DNA from: Anaerolineales bacterium
Lineage (GTDB): Bacteria; Chloroflexota; Anaerolineae; Anaerolineales; Villigracilaceae
Assembly (NCBI GenBank): GCA_021462845.1
Contig: JAJTXU010000015.1
Coordinates: forward strand, 1 to 38,429
DNA length: 38,429 bases
Direction of reading: 5' to 3'
This document shows positions 8,201-16,074 of this stretch, piece after piece. The first letter of the stretch is position 1, and every line of letters starts with the position of its first letter. The notes beneath the pieces were generated by a model that was given only the letters and a program-made list of their open reading frames with translations, had not been told where the DNA came from and made no database searches. Made by a program: the position numbers and the translations under genes.

Positions 8201-9298
8201 ATGAACTCTAAACCGCATATCGCCTTTGTTCTTGACACGCTCCCCTCCATCGGCGGCGGGGAGAAGGTGTTGTTCGCCGCGCTGGAGGCGTATCCACACG
8301 CGGACATTTTCACGTTGATCTACAACAAAAAAGTATTCGCCCACTCGCCGATTGCGAATCGAAAGGTGAACACCTCGTGGCTCGATTCGCTTCCGTTCGC
8401 GCATACACATCATCGCTATCTGCTTCCGCTCATGCCGTCTGCCATCGAACGGATCAATTTGCGCGAGTACGACACTATCGTTTCATTCAATTACGCAGTG
8501 GCGAATGGCGCGACGAATCACAATGCGATGCGTCACGTGTCGTACACGCACACGCCATTGCGTTACGCATGGACTGACATCAACATCAACGGGACTCGCG
8601 CACGCCGCAATTTCATCCTCGACAGATACATGCGATCCTTCCGCGCGTGGGATCAACGCGCCGCGTCGCGCGTCCATGCGATGGCGACCAACTCGCACAC
8701 CGTCCGCGAGCGGATTCGGGAGGCGTATCAACTCGAGGCGAGGGTGATCCATCCGCCCGTCGAGGTGAATCGTTTTCATCCAAGCCTGCAGCGTGAAAAT
8801 TATTTCATCACCGTCACGCGACTCGTCCCACACAAGCGAGTCGAGTTGCTCGTGGGGGCGTTCAACCAAATGAATCTTCCGCTTATCATCGTCGGCGATG
8901 GACCCGAACTGCCGCGTTTGAGAAGGATGGCAAATTCAAATATTGAGTTGATAGGTTTTCAGTCGGATGAAAATGTTGCCGAACTGTTGAGCAAGGCGCG
9001 CGCGTTCGTCTGCGCGGCGGAGGAGGATTTCGGCATCGCCATCGTGGAGGCGCAGGCGGCGGGATGTCCCGTCATTGCGTATGGCGCGGGCGGCGCATTG
9101 GAAACGGTTGAGGAGGAAGTCACGGGTTTGTTTTTTGCACAGCAAACCGAAGCGAGTCTGATCGAAGCGCTTCGTCGGTTTGAAAAAAACTATCAAGCAT
9201 TCGACTCGCGGGAAATAAAAAAACGCGCCGAGCGATTCAACAAGGCGCGTTTTCTAAACGAGTTTCGAGAATTTGTGTCGGGTTTTGCGCTTTTATAA
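8201..9298 (+). CDS. GT4-family glycosyltransferase
   Basis: 365 residues from the ATG at 8201. An in-frame ATG at 8171 lies inside the palindromic repeat and is rejected. The N-terminal domain has the Gly-rich SIGGGEKVLFAAL loop. The C-terminal domain has YFITVTRLVPHKRVELLV and the EX7E-type stretch EDFGIAIVEAQAAGCPVIAYG, so it is a retaining GT-B sugar transferase. It resembles mannosyl- or rhamnosyl-transferases used in polysaccharide assembly; the exact donor is unknown. It is paired with the preceding GT4 gene, and translation may rely on coupling because the upstream repeat displaces a ribosome binding site. Confidence 0.88.
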   Translation: MNSKPHIAFVLDTLPSIGGGEKVLFAALEAYPHADIFTLIYNKKVFAHSPIANRKVNTSWLDSLPFAHTHHRYLLPLMPSAIERINLREYDTIVSFNYAVANGATNHNAMRHVSYTHTPLRYAWTDININGTRARRNFILDRYMRSFRAWDQRAASRVHAMATNSHTVRERIREAYQLEARVIHPPVEVNRFHPSLQRENYFITVTRLVPHKRVELLVGAFNQMNLPLIIVGDGPELPRLRRMANSNIELIGFQSDENVAELLSKARAFVCAAEEDFGIAIVEAQAAGCPVIAYGAGGALETVEEEVTGLFFAQQTEASLIEALRRFEKNYQAFDSREIKKRAERFNKARFLNEFREFVSGFALL

Positions 9299-9303
9299 AA
9301 TGA

Positions 9304-9434
9304 TCGAGCAATAAACCAAAACACCGAGACACGGAGACACTGAGAAGAGCAATTAAGAAAACTCCGTGACTCACATGTCCCGATGATTTTCGGGAGTGTC
9401 TCAGTGGTTCAAAATGTAGTACAGAGATTGCTCG
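9304..9434. repeat. Nested palindromic element between convergent genes
   Basis: Outer arms CGAGCAAT (9304-9311) and ATTGCTCG (9427-9434) enclose ACCGAGACACGGAGACACTGAG and the partly complementary GTGTCTCAGTGGTT. A small hairpin CCCGA-TGATTTT-CGGG is nested at about 9379-9394. It sits between the convergent GT4 and SDR genes and may also stop transcription. It belongs to the same general type as the 'acagagatcacagag' element at 13738-13803. Confidence 0.6.
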
Positions 9435-9443
9435 GTTGAATTG

Positions 9444-10268
9444 TTAACCTTCAAAACCCAATCGGCTCGCGATGCCCGACACATCAATTTGCGCGTCCAC
9501 TGCGGGCGACCGCAACTGCGCCTCCATGCCGCCATCCACCACAAGGCGTTGACCGGTGATGTACGCGGCGTCATCGGAAGCGAGGAATGCCGCGGCAGAG
9601 GCGATGTCGGCGGGAGCGCCCGCTTTTCCGAACGGGATCGTCCGCGCGGCGGCTTCGGGGCCGGTCGCGCCGCCGAGGGCGTTATCTACGGTGATATTGC
9701 CCGGCACCACCACGTTGACGCGAATCTTCCACGGCGCGAGGTCCATCGCCATGGCGCGTGTGGCGGCTTCGATTCCGCCTTTGGTGGTGTCGTACGCCAT
9801 GAGCTGACGATGCGCGCGCATTCCGCCTCCCGAACTCATGTTGATGATCGCGCCGCCCGCAGACTTGCCCTCGGGGTTTTGCTTCACAAAGATCCGCCCG
9901 GCGCGTTGACTGCACAAGAACATGCCCGTGAGATTGATCTCCAACGCGCGAGTCCATGCGGCTTGGGTCAACTCAAGAAAATTTTTGTTCGAATCAGGGT
10001 GATGCACAAGCGCGGCGTTGTTGACGAGAATATCCAGCCTGCCGTGTTGCTCGATCATTTCTTTGAACAAATTATCCACCTGTTCGGCGTTCGACACGTC
10101 GCATAACACATACGTCGCATTGAGCTGACTCGCAAGCGTTTTCGATTTCTCCTCGTTGAGGTCGGCGATGATGATCTTCGCGCCTTCTTCGGCGAAGCGT
10201 GTGCTGATCGCCGCGCCGATCCCCTGCGCGCCGCCGGTGATGACGGCAATTTTGTTTTGTAGTTTCAT
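9444..10268 (-). CDS. Short-chain dehydrogenase/reductase
   Basis: 274 residues. It shows the classical SDR motifs: the cofactor loop TGGAQGIG (11-18), NNA (83-85) and the catalytic Ser145/146, Tyr159 and Lys163 (YDTTK). It oxidises or reduces a sugar, polyol or keto substrate with NAD(P). GGAG lies about eight bases before the ATG. The C-terminus extends about 20 residues past the usual end. The gene follows the FAD oxidoreductase with a repeat-filled gap of ~220 bp, so it may be transcribed separately; the catabolic neighbourhood suggests it acts on a pathway intermediate. Confidence 0.88.
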   Translation of the reverse strand: MKLQNKIAVITGGAQGIGAAISTRFAEEGAKIIIADLNEEKSKTLASQLNATYVLCDVSNAEQVDNLFKEMIEQHGRLDILVNNAALVHHPDSNKNFLELTQAAWTRALEINLTGMFLCSQRAGRIFVKQNPEGKSAGGAIINMSSGGGMRAHRQLMAYDTTKGGIEAATRAMAMDLAPWKIRVNVVVPGNITVDNALGGATGPEAAARTIPFGKAGAPADIASAAAFLASDDAAYITGQRLVVDGGMEAQLRSPAVDAQIDVSGIASRLGFEG

Positions 10269-10292
10269 TTTTAAATCTCCAATTGGTTATAT

Positions 10293-10364
10293 GTCGTTGC
10301 GAGCCGCCGCTCTTGTTCTTTGGCGGCGAAGCAATCTCCTAGCTAGGTGGAGATTGCTTCGGGC
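10293..10364. repeat. GCAATCTCC-type repeat
   Basis: GTCGTTGCGAGCCGCCG...TTTGGCGGCGAAGCAATCTCC is followed by GGTGGAGATTGCTTCGGG, giving two opposed half-elements (GAAGCAATCTCC / GGAGATTGCTTC). It is the same family as 7538-7617 and 28525-28650. It lies between the SDR and FAD oxidoreductase genes. Confidence 0.7.
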
Positions 10365-10420
10365 TAATTAGAAGTTATTATCAAATCTGCGCTTCGACTT
10401 CGCTCTTTGCTAATTATTTC

Positions 10421-10490
10421 CGTCCTGAGCGGAGTGAGGAGCGCAAGTTGCGACGAACGAAGTCGAAGGACGCTCCGCTCAGCGCGAAAA
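10421..10490. repeat. TCCTGAGCGGAG...GTCGAAGGA palindromic repeat
   Basis: The block runs from CGTCCTGAGCGGAGTGAGGAGCG to GAAGTCGAAGGACGCTCCGCTCAGCGCG. Related copies are at 16627-16668 (inside the TPP enzyme gene), 28539-28573 and, degenerate, 26526-26548. It lies just past the 3' end of the FAD oxidoreductase gene. Confidence 0.7.
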
Positions 10491-10492
10491 AC

Positions 10493-11869
10493 TTATATTT
10501 GTCCCGAAGCGCCCCATTGGTTCATCAATTCTTGATAGCGCGGGTCGGCATATCGGCTCAATAAAAATGCGGGAGCGTAACTTGGTAATGCCTCGCCGGT
10601 GATATGTTTCGCCAGCAAATCTCCCGCGCCACATGCGACCTGCATCCCAAACCCGCCGAAGCCGCCGATGATGTATGCGCCGTCCACAGGCAGAGGTCCG
10701 ATCAGCGGACGATTCTCCGGCGTGCGCGCGTAGTATCCGCCGTCAATGAACGGCTTGGGGAGTTGATCGAAATATTTCGACAAGCCGGGGATCACACGCG
10801 CCATGCCGCGCAACACCACCTCGGGCAATTGCGGGTCAAGCGGAATGGGATAGACCGGCTCGTCCAACGCGTCATCGTGATACGCCCACTGCAACAACAC
10901 CGAATTGCCATCGCCTTCGGGTCTGCCGTGCACACCCGCTGGGAATTGCTCCGTCAACCAGCGCGTCTCATCGTCCTCGGCAAGCGCGGAGCGTTCCTCG
11001 TCAGACCACATCAACGTCACCGGGTCGTTCCAGATGAACAAGCCCATGTCGCGCGGCACGACTCGATGATGATCGTTGAACATCATCTTAAGATGCGGTT
11101 CGCACAGGATGGGCAATTCGATGCCGATCATTTTACCAACCGATTTCTGCAACGGGCCCGCCGCGATGACAAAACTTCGCGCGGAAATTTCCTTACTGCC
11201 TTCGCTCGTCGACACTTGCACAGATTCAACTCTATTGCTTTCCACCTTCACACTTTCCACTTTCCCTTTGATAAGTTTTACTCCTCGTTCCAGCGCTTTC
11301 TCCAACATATACATGCCGAACTGTTGCGCCGCGAACCATCCGCACCGCCGCGCGTGGACGAGCGCCAGGGCATTCTCAGTGACATACGGAAAATATTTTC
11401 GGATCAACGATTGATCGAGAAATAGATCCGCTCCGGTGGGCGCATCGAACAAGCCGTGTTCACTCACAGGGACATACTCCGGGTCATCGCTGGAGTTGCG
11501 ATAGACGCGCAGATCGCCCGCGCCCAGAGCGGTGATCTCCTCCGCGTTGGCGATCATTGCGTTCACGCCGCTTGGGGCACCGGTGGCGTACAAATATCCG
11601 TTGCGGCGCATCGCCAAGCGACTCGGCGCTTCGCGGTGCAGACTCTCCATAATGTCAATACTCCGATTCATCAACCGCACCATATCGTCACCGGGACCGG
11701 GCCACCAGTTGCGATACGACTCGGACGATTTATCGCTGGTGAGCGTGAGCGGCGGCAACGGATCAACGATGACGATGTTCTTCACATCCTGTTTGACGGC
11801 AAGATGATATGCCGCCGAAATCCCGGCGATCCCCGCCCCGCAGATGACGATGTCGGCTGTGTTGGTCAT
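10493..11869 (-). CDS. FAD-dependent oxidoreductase (DAO/glycine oxidase-like)
   Basis: 458 residues. The N-terminus carries the dinucleotide-binding motif IVICGAGIAGISAAYHL (GAGIAG 11-16). The C-terminus has PENRPLIGPLPVDGAYIIGGFGGFGMQVACGAG, the second FAD-contact region of the D-amino acid oxidase/sarcosine oxidase superfamily. Members oxidise a C-N bond of amino acids or N-methylated amines. AGGA lies close before the ATG. The gene is downstream of the hydantoinase genes on the same strand, consistent with release and oxidation of an N-carbamoyl or N-methyl amino acid (inference). Confidence 0.85.
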   Translation of the reverse strand: MTNTADIVICGAGIAGISAAYHLAVKQDVKNIVIVDPLPPLTLTSDKSSESYRNWWPGPGDDMVRLMNRSIDIMESLHREAPSRLAMRRNGYLYATGAPSGVNAMIANAEEITALGAGDLRVYRNSSDDPEYVPVSEHGLFDAPTGADLFLDQSLIRKYFPYVTENALALVHARRCGWFAAQQFGMYMLEKALERGVKLIKGKVESVKVESNRVESVQVSTSEGSKEISARSFVIAAGPLQKSVGKMIGIELPILCEPHLKMMFNDHHRVVPRDMGLFIWNDPVTLMWSDEERSALAEDDETRWLTEQFPAGVHGRPEGDGNSVLLQWAYHDDALDEPVYPIPLDPQLPEVVLRGMARVIPGLSKYFDQLPKPFIDGGYYARTPENRPLIGPLPVDGAYIIGGFGGFGMQVACGAGDLLAKHITGEALPSYAPAFLLSRYADPRYQELMNQWGASGQI

Positions 11870-11891
11870 AGATTCCTTTTAGGTTTACACG

Positions 11892-12031
11892 CTGGTCGAG
11901 TAGAGCGAGCGCTCTTCTCGCTCGTATCGAGACCAGAGGTGTTCAAGAGTCCTTTTGCAACAAGGTTTTATATGCGAAGCTGTGGTCTCGATACGGGCTT
12001 CGCAAACCCCGCTCAGCCCTACTCGACCACC
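11892..12031. repeat. ~140-bp composite palindromic element, copy 1
   Basis: Two GGTCGAGTAG...ATCGAGACC half-elements lie in opposite orientation at the two ends. They flank a spacer containing GTTCAAGAGT and TTTTGCAACAAG. The copy at 15922-16062 has the same plan and spacer words. The right end supplies the TAG stop codon (12019-12021) of the hydantoinase B gene. Confidence 0.75.
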
Positions 12032-13722
12032 GCTTTCCTCTTTCGTCTTTCCTCTTTCGTCCCCTCCTCATCCACCCTCCCCTCCTCGATCACCACGCCA
12101 TATTTTTCTCGCGCGGATTCAACAGAGACGTATCCCTGCTTCACGTCTTCCAGCACGGAGGCGGGATCGCGCTCGAGGGGCGAATAAAAGCCGCCACCGC
12201 CGGGCAGGCGTAACGTCACGGTTTGACCCGGCTGGAGGGTGTAACGACTCTTCGGGTGCGGACGATAGCCGTCTGAACGTATCACTTCGCCGGGTGTGCC
12301 ATCCTGCCCGCCATGGAAACCTCGCGCTGGGAACTTCGTGCGGTCGTACATGCACGAATGAGTCGCGGGTTTGCCGGTCAACACTTCGAGGACCATCTCC
12401 TGACCCAAGCCGCCGCGAAATTTTCCCGCGCCGCCGGTGTCGGCAAGCAGTTCGCGCTTGTGCATGCGGATCGGCGCAACCGACTCGATCACCTCAGCCG
12501 GCACGCCGGTGATGCCGCTGGGGAACGCGGTGGCAGACAACCCGTCGCGGTATGGGCGCGCGCCCATGCCGCCCGCGGAAAAATAAATGTAGGCGAACAC
12601 ATCATGCGAATCTTTCAACTCGCCCTCGAACATCGTGTTCCACAAACCCGCCGAGCCATCGGCAATGACATGATCAGGAATCGGATGCGAAAGCGCGTGC
12701 AAAATCGGCTGTGAGACAAAATGTCCGATGAGATGACGCGCGCTGACCGGCGCAGGCTTGCGGCAATTGAGGATCGAACCTTCAGGCGCGATGACTTTGA
12801 TCGGACGGAACGCGCCTTCGTTATTTGGAATATCGGGCGCGACGGCGCACATCAACGTGTAGGTGGAATACGCGTGCGTGTAATTCATCACCACGTTGAT
12901 GCCGCGCCGAATCTGCGGCGACGTGCCGTCGAAATCCACGACGATATCGCGGTCGTTCACCGTGACCTTGCAGTGGATCGTGACGGGGTCGTCGAAGCCG
13001 TCAATGGTCACCGCGCTTTGATACACGCCATTCGGAATTTTTTCGATCGCGTCGCGCAATCCTTTTTCGGTGCGATCCAGAATCAGGTCCGAGAGTTCAT
13101 CGAGCGATTCGAGTTTGTACTCGTCCATCATCTCGATCAGCTTGCGGCTCCCCACCATGTTGCCCGCCTGCTGGGCATAAATATCGCCGATCACTTCCTC
13201 AGGCACGCGCACGTTGGCGCGGATGATGTCGAACAAATCTTTGTTCGGTTCGCCCGCTTTGAACAACTTCATCAACGGGATGAACAAACCCTCTTCGAAT
13301 AATTCCGTCGCGTCGCCGCCCATCGTCAAGCCGCCGATGTCCATGGCGTGACAAGTGCTCGCAAACCAGCCGATGCCTTTGCCTTTATAAAAAACGGGCG
13401 AGACAATCGTCTGATCGAACAAATGTCCCGACGCCGCCCACGGATCGTTCGTGATGATCGTGTCGCCGGGTTGCAGGGTTTCAATTGGAAATTGCTTCAC
13501 CACATGATCGCGCACGCAATTCGCCATCGTGTTGATGTGCCCCGGCGTGCCAGTCACCGCTTGCGCGAGCATTCGTCCTTGCGCGTCGAACACGCCCGCC
13601 GAAAGATCGCCCGCCTCGCGCACCAACGTGGTGAACGACGAGTGGATCAACGCCGCCGCCTGTTCGTTGACAATCGAGAGCAATCGTTTCCATAACACTT
13701 CGAGCAAAATTGAATCAATCAT
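12019..13722 (-). CDS. hyuB: Hydantoinase B/oxoprolinase family protein
   Basis: 567 residues, near full family length. Typical blocks are GDTIITNDPWAASGHLFD, the putative metal-ligand segment STCHAMDIGG and the C-terminal GGAGKFRGGLGQEMV and RLPGGGGF. HyuB works with HyuA in ATP-dependent opening of hydantoin or 5-oxoproline-like rings, or of related cyclic substrates such as acetone in carboxylases of the same superfamily. It lies about 78 bases after hyuA, with AAGGG before the ATG. The last three codons (Val-Val-Glu) and the stop come from the composite repeat, so the native C-terminus is altered. Confidence 0.88.
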   Translation of the reverse strand: MIDSILLEVLWKRLLSIVNEQAAALIHSSFTTLVREAGDLSAGVFDAQGRMLAQAVTGTPGHINTMANCVRDHVVKQFPIETLQPGDTIITNDPWAASGHLFDQTIVSPVFYKGKGIGWFASTCHAMDIGGLTMGGDATELFEEGLFIPLMKLFKAGEPNKDLFDIIRANVRVPEEVIGDIYAQQAGNMVGSRKLIEMMDEYKLESLDELSDLILDRTEKGLRDAIEKIPNGVYQSAVTIDGFDDPVTIHCKVTVNDRDIVVDFDGTSPQIRRGINVVMNYTHAYSTYTLMCAVAPDIPNNEGAFRPIKVIAPEGSILNCRKPAPVSARHLIGHFVSQPILHALSHPIPDHVIADGSAGLWNTMFEGELKDSHDVFAYIYFSAGGMGARPYRDGLSATAFPSGITGVPAEVIESVAPIRMHKRELLADTGGAGKFRGGLGQEMVLEVLTGKPATHSCMYDRTKFPARGFHGGQDGTPGEVIRSDGYRPHPKSRYTLQPGQTVTLRLPGGGGFYSPLERDPASVLEDVKQGYVSVESAREKYGVVIEEGRVDEEGTKEERRKRKAVVE

Positions 13723-13737
13723 ACTGAAACCCTTTCT

Positions 13738-13803
13738 CTGCTACAGAGATCACAGAGAACTCTGAGTAAAATCTCTTCTTTTCTCTGTGCGCTCTGTGGC
13801 TAA
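13738..13803. repeat. 'Cacagag' palindromic repeat between hyuA and hyuB
   Basis: CTACAGAGATCACAGAGAACTCTGAG and CTCTGTGCGCTCTGTGGCTAAG form an imperfect inverted repeat that fills the hyuA-hyuB gap. The TAG stop of hyuA (13800-13802) coincides with the edge of the repeat. It is a widespread type of intergenic palindrome. Confidence 0.65.
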
Positions 13804-15893
13804 GAAAACTTCGTCAACACCAAACATCCATTCACATCCACGTGCGCGGACCAATTCGGCAAAACAATTGTTGTGGACTCTGCCTCTTCGATGATCGCGG
13901 GACCTTTTGCTTGGAATGAAGAGGAAAGCGACTCGCGCCGATAGACGGGAGTCAACGTCCCGCCATCCTCGGGATTGAAAACCACGTTCCGACTCCCATA
14001 CGGCTGATTCAGTTTCTGCGACTCTTCTCCCACTTTCAGCGCCTTCCCTTCGATCTCCAGTGTGGGACCCGACACCACCACACGCCAATTCACCGCTTGA
14101 ATTGGAACGCCCTCGCACAACACGCCATAGAAACGCATGTACTCTTCTTCGAATCGTTTTTCGAGCATGCTCAACGTCTCGGCATTGATCTCATTCCCCT
14201 CGAACTCAACGCGGATCTCATAGCCCTGACGCAGATAACGCATGTCCACACTGCGTGTGACGCGAATAGCCTCCGCAGAGACGCCCGCGTTCATCACGAT
14301 CGCGCGTCCCTCGGCTTCGAGGTCGCGCAGAATTTTCATCAACAACTGCGCGTCCACTTGGTCAATGCGCGTGAGATAACTGCGCGTGAAATCAAATGAG
14401 ATCGGCGCAAGCAGAAAGCCGAAAGCGGAACCAACGCCCGCAATCGGAGGCACGATCACCGTGCGGACGTTCAACCGCTCCGCCACACCGCTGGCATGGA
14501 CAGGACCCGCGCCGCCCGTCGTCACCATCGCGTACTTTTGAATATCCAATCCCCGTTCCGCCGCATGGACTCGCGCCGCCGCCGCCATATTCTCGTTCAC
14601 GAGTTGATGGATGCCCCACGCGGCTTTGGTGGTTGAAATGTCGAGACTCTTCGCCAAGCCATCAAAGGCTTTCTCGGCGGCTGACGCGTCGAGTTGAATC
14701 GAGCCGTTCGCAAAATAATCCGCGTTGAGGTAGCCGATGAGCAGGTCGGCATCCGTCACGGTGGGATTCATGCCGCCGCGGGCGTAGCAGGCCGGCCCGG
14801 GGGTCGAACCGGCGCTTTCCGGTCCAACCGCGGGCAAGCCGAGATTGTTCACGTGCGCCACGCTCCCTCCACCTGCGCCGATCTCGATCATCTCGATCAT
14901 CGGCACGAGCAGGGGAAGTCCGCTTCCGCGTTTGAAGCGATGCACATGCGCCACTTCGGAAACCGACGTGACGCTCAACTCGGATTTGTGCGTGAGGATG
15001 GCTTTTGCGGTCGTGCCGCCCATGTCGAAGGCGAAGATGTCGTTGAAGCCGTTTTGTTTGCCCCAATAGACGCCCGCCAACGCGCCGCCCGAGGGACCCG
15101 ACTCGACGAGGCGGATCGGAAAACGCGTGGCGGTTTCGATGTCGGTTGTGCCGCCGCTGGAGAGCATCACGTTGAGCGGAGCGTTCAAGCCCGCCTGTTT
15201 CAATCCCGATTGAATGCGTTCGAGATAATTCGAGGTGATGGGCTGTACGTATGCGTTTGCCACGGTCGTAGATGTGCGTTGATACTCACGCATGGCTGGC
15301 GAAACCTGATGCGAGATGGAGATCGAAGCATTCGGCATTTCATCGCGCACGATCTCATACACGTCGAGTTCGTGGCGCGGATTGGTGAACGCATGAAGCA
15401 GGCAGATCGCCACCGACTCGATTCCCTCCGCATTCAACTTTTTACACAACTCAGCCACCGCATTCACATCGAGCGGATGCAACACCTCTCCGTTTGCCGC
15501 CATCCGTTCAGCGATGCCGAAGCGCAGACGGCGTTCCACTAGCGGCGGAGGCTTGACCAGCCCCAGATCATAAATGTCGTAGCGACCTTCGTTGCCAATT
15601 TCGAGCGCGTCGCGGAATCCTTCTGTGGCGATCAATGCTGTGCGCGCGCCTTTGCGCTCGATAAGCGTGTTGGTCACGAGAGTTGTCCCATGAATGACCT
15701 GCCGCACAGAAGCAGGGTCAATATGATGATCGTTCAATAACTGCGCGACCCCGCTCAACACCGCCTGCGACGGGTCGGGATAGGTCGTGAGCACTTTGCC
15801 GACGGCGATGTGATTCGAATCGGTATCGAACAACACAATGTCGGTGAAGGTGCCGCCGATGTCAACAGCGAGGAGGTGGGAGGGATTGGGCAT
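13800..15893 (-). CDS. hyuA: Hydantoinase A/oxoprolinase family protein
   Basis: 697 residues, full family length. The N-terminus has LAVDIGGTFTDIVLFD, the actin-like ATPase phosphate-1 loop. Later come VESGPSGGALAG, FAFDMGGTTAKA and the glycine-rich GAGGGSVAHVN block followed by GPESAGSTPGPACY. The protein binds ATP and, with HyuB, drives hydrolysis of cyclic amides or related substrates in the cytoplasm. It is upstream of hyuB on the same strand. The substrate is not determinable here; neighbours (DAO oxidase, CoA-transferase, TPP enzyme, SDR) point to catabolism. Confidence 0.9.
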   Translation of the reverse strand: MPNPSHLLAVDIGGTFTDIVLFDTDSNHIAVGKVLTTYPDPSQAVLSGVAQLLNDHHIDPASVRQVIHGTTLVTNTLIERKGARTALIATEGFRDALEIGNEGRYDIYDLGLVKPPPLVERRLRFGIAERMAANGEVLHPLDVNAVAELCKKLNAEGIESVAICLLHAFTNPRHELDVYEIVRDEMPNASISISHQVSPAMREYQRTSTTVANAYVQPITSNYLERIQSGLKQAGLNAPLNVMLSSGGTTDIETATRFPIRLVESGPSGGALAGVYWGKQNGFNDIFAFDMGGTTAKAILTHKSELSVTSVSEVAHVHRFKRGSGLPLLVPMIEMIEIGAGGGSVAHVNNLGLPAVGPESAGSTPGPACYARGGMNPTVTDADLLIGYLNADYFANGSIQLDASAAEKAFDGLAKSLDISTTKAAWGIHQLVNENMAAAARVHAAERGLDIQKYAMVTTGGAGPVHASGVAERLNVRTVIVPPIAGVGSAFGFLLAPISFDFTRSYLTRIDQVDAQLLMKILRDLEAEGRAIVMNAGVSAEAIRVTRSVDMRYLRQGYEIRVEFEGNEINAETLSMLEKRFEEEYMRFYGVLCEGVPIQAVNWRVVVSGPTLEIEGKALKVGEESQKLNQPYGSRNVVFNPEDGGTLTPVYRRESLSSSFQAKGPAIIEEAESTTIVLPNWSAHVDVNGCLVLTKFS

Positions 15894-15921
15894 GGCTGGC
15901 TTCTCGATTCATACAGACCTC

Positions 15922-16062
15922 GTTGGTCGAGTAGGGCGAAGCCCGTATCGAGACCAACTGGTATTCAAAAGTAAGTTTGCAACAAAAGTTGCTTTAGACA
16001 CTGGTGGTTTCGATACGCCCTTCGACTTCGCTACGCTTCGCTCAGGGCTACTCAACCACCGA
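15922..16062. repeat. ~140-bp composite palindromic element, copy 2
   Basis: TTGGTCGAGTAG...ATCGAGACCAA (15922-15956), then a spacer with GTATTCAAAAGT and GTTTGCAACAAAAG, then the opposed half GGTTTCGATACGCCC...GGGCTACTCAACCACC. It has the same architecture as 11892-12031. It lies between the TPP enzyme gene and hyuA, both transcribed leftward, and fills most of the 180-bp gap. Confidence 0.75.
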
Positions 16063-16074
16063 GTTAGGTTGTAA

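Noticed and set aside
12119-15542. Long plus-strand frames opposite hyuA and hyuB (for example 14694-15542)
   Set aside because: They are antisense shadows produced by GC-rich codon use; their Arg/His-rich translations show no domain.
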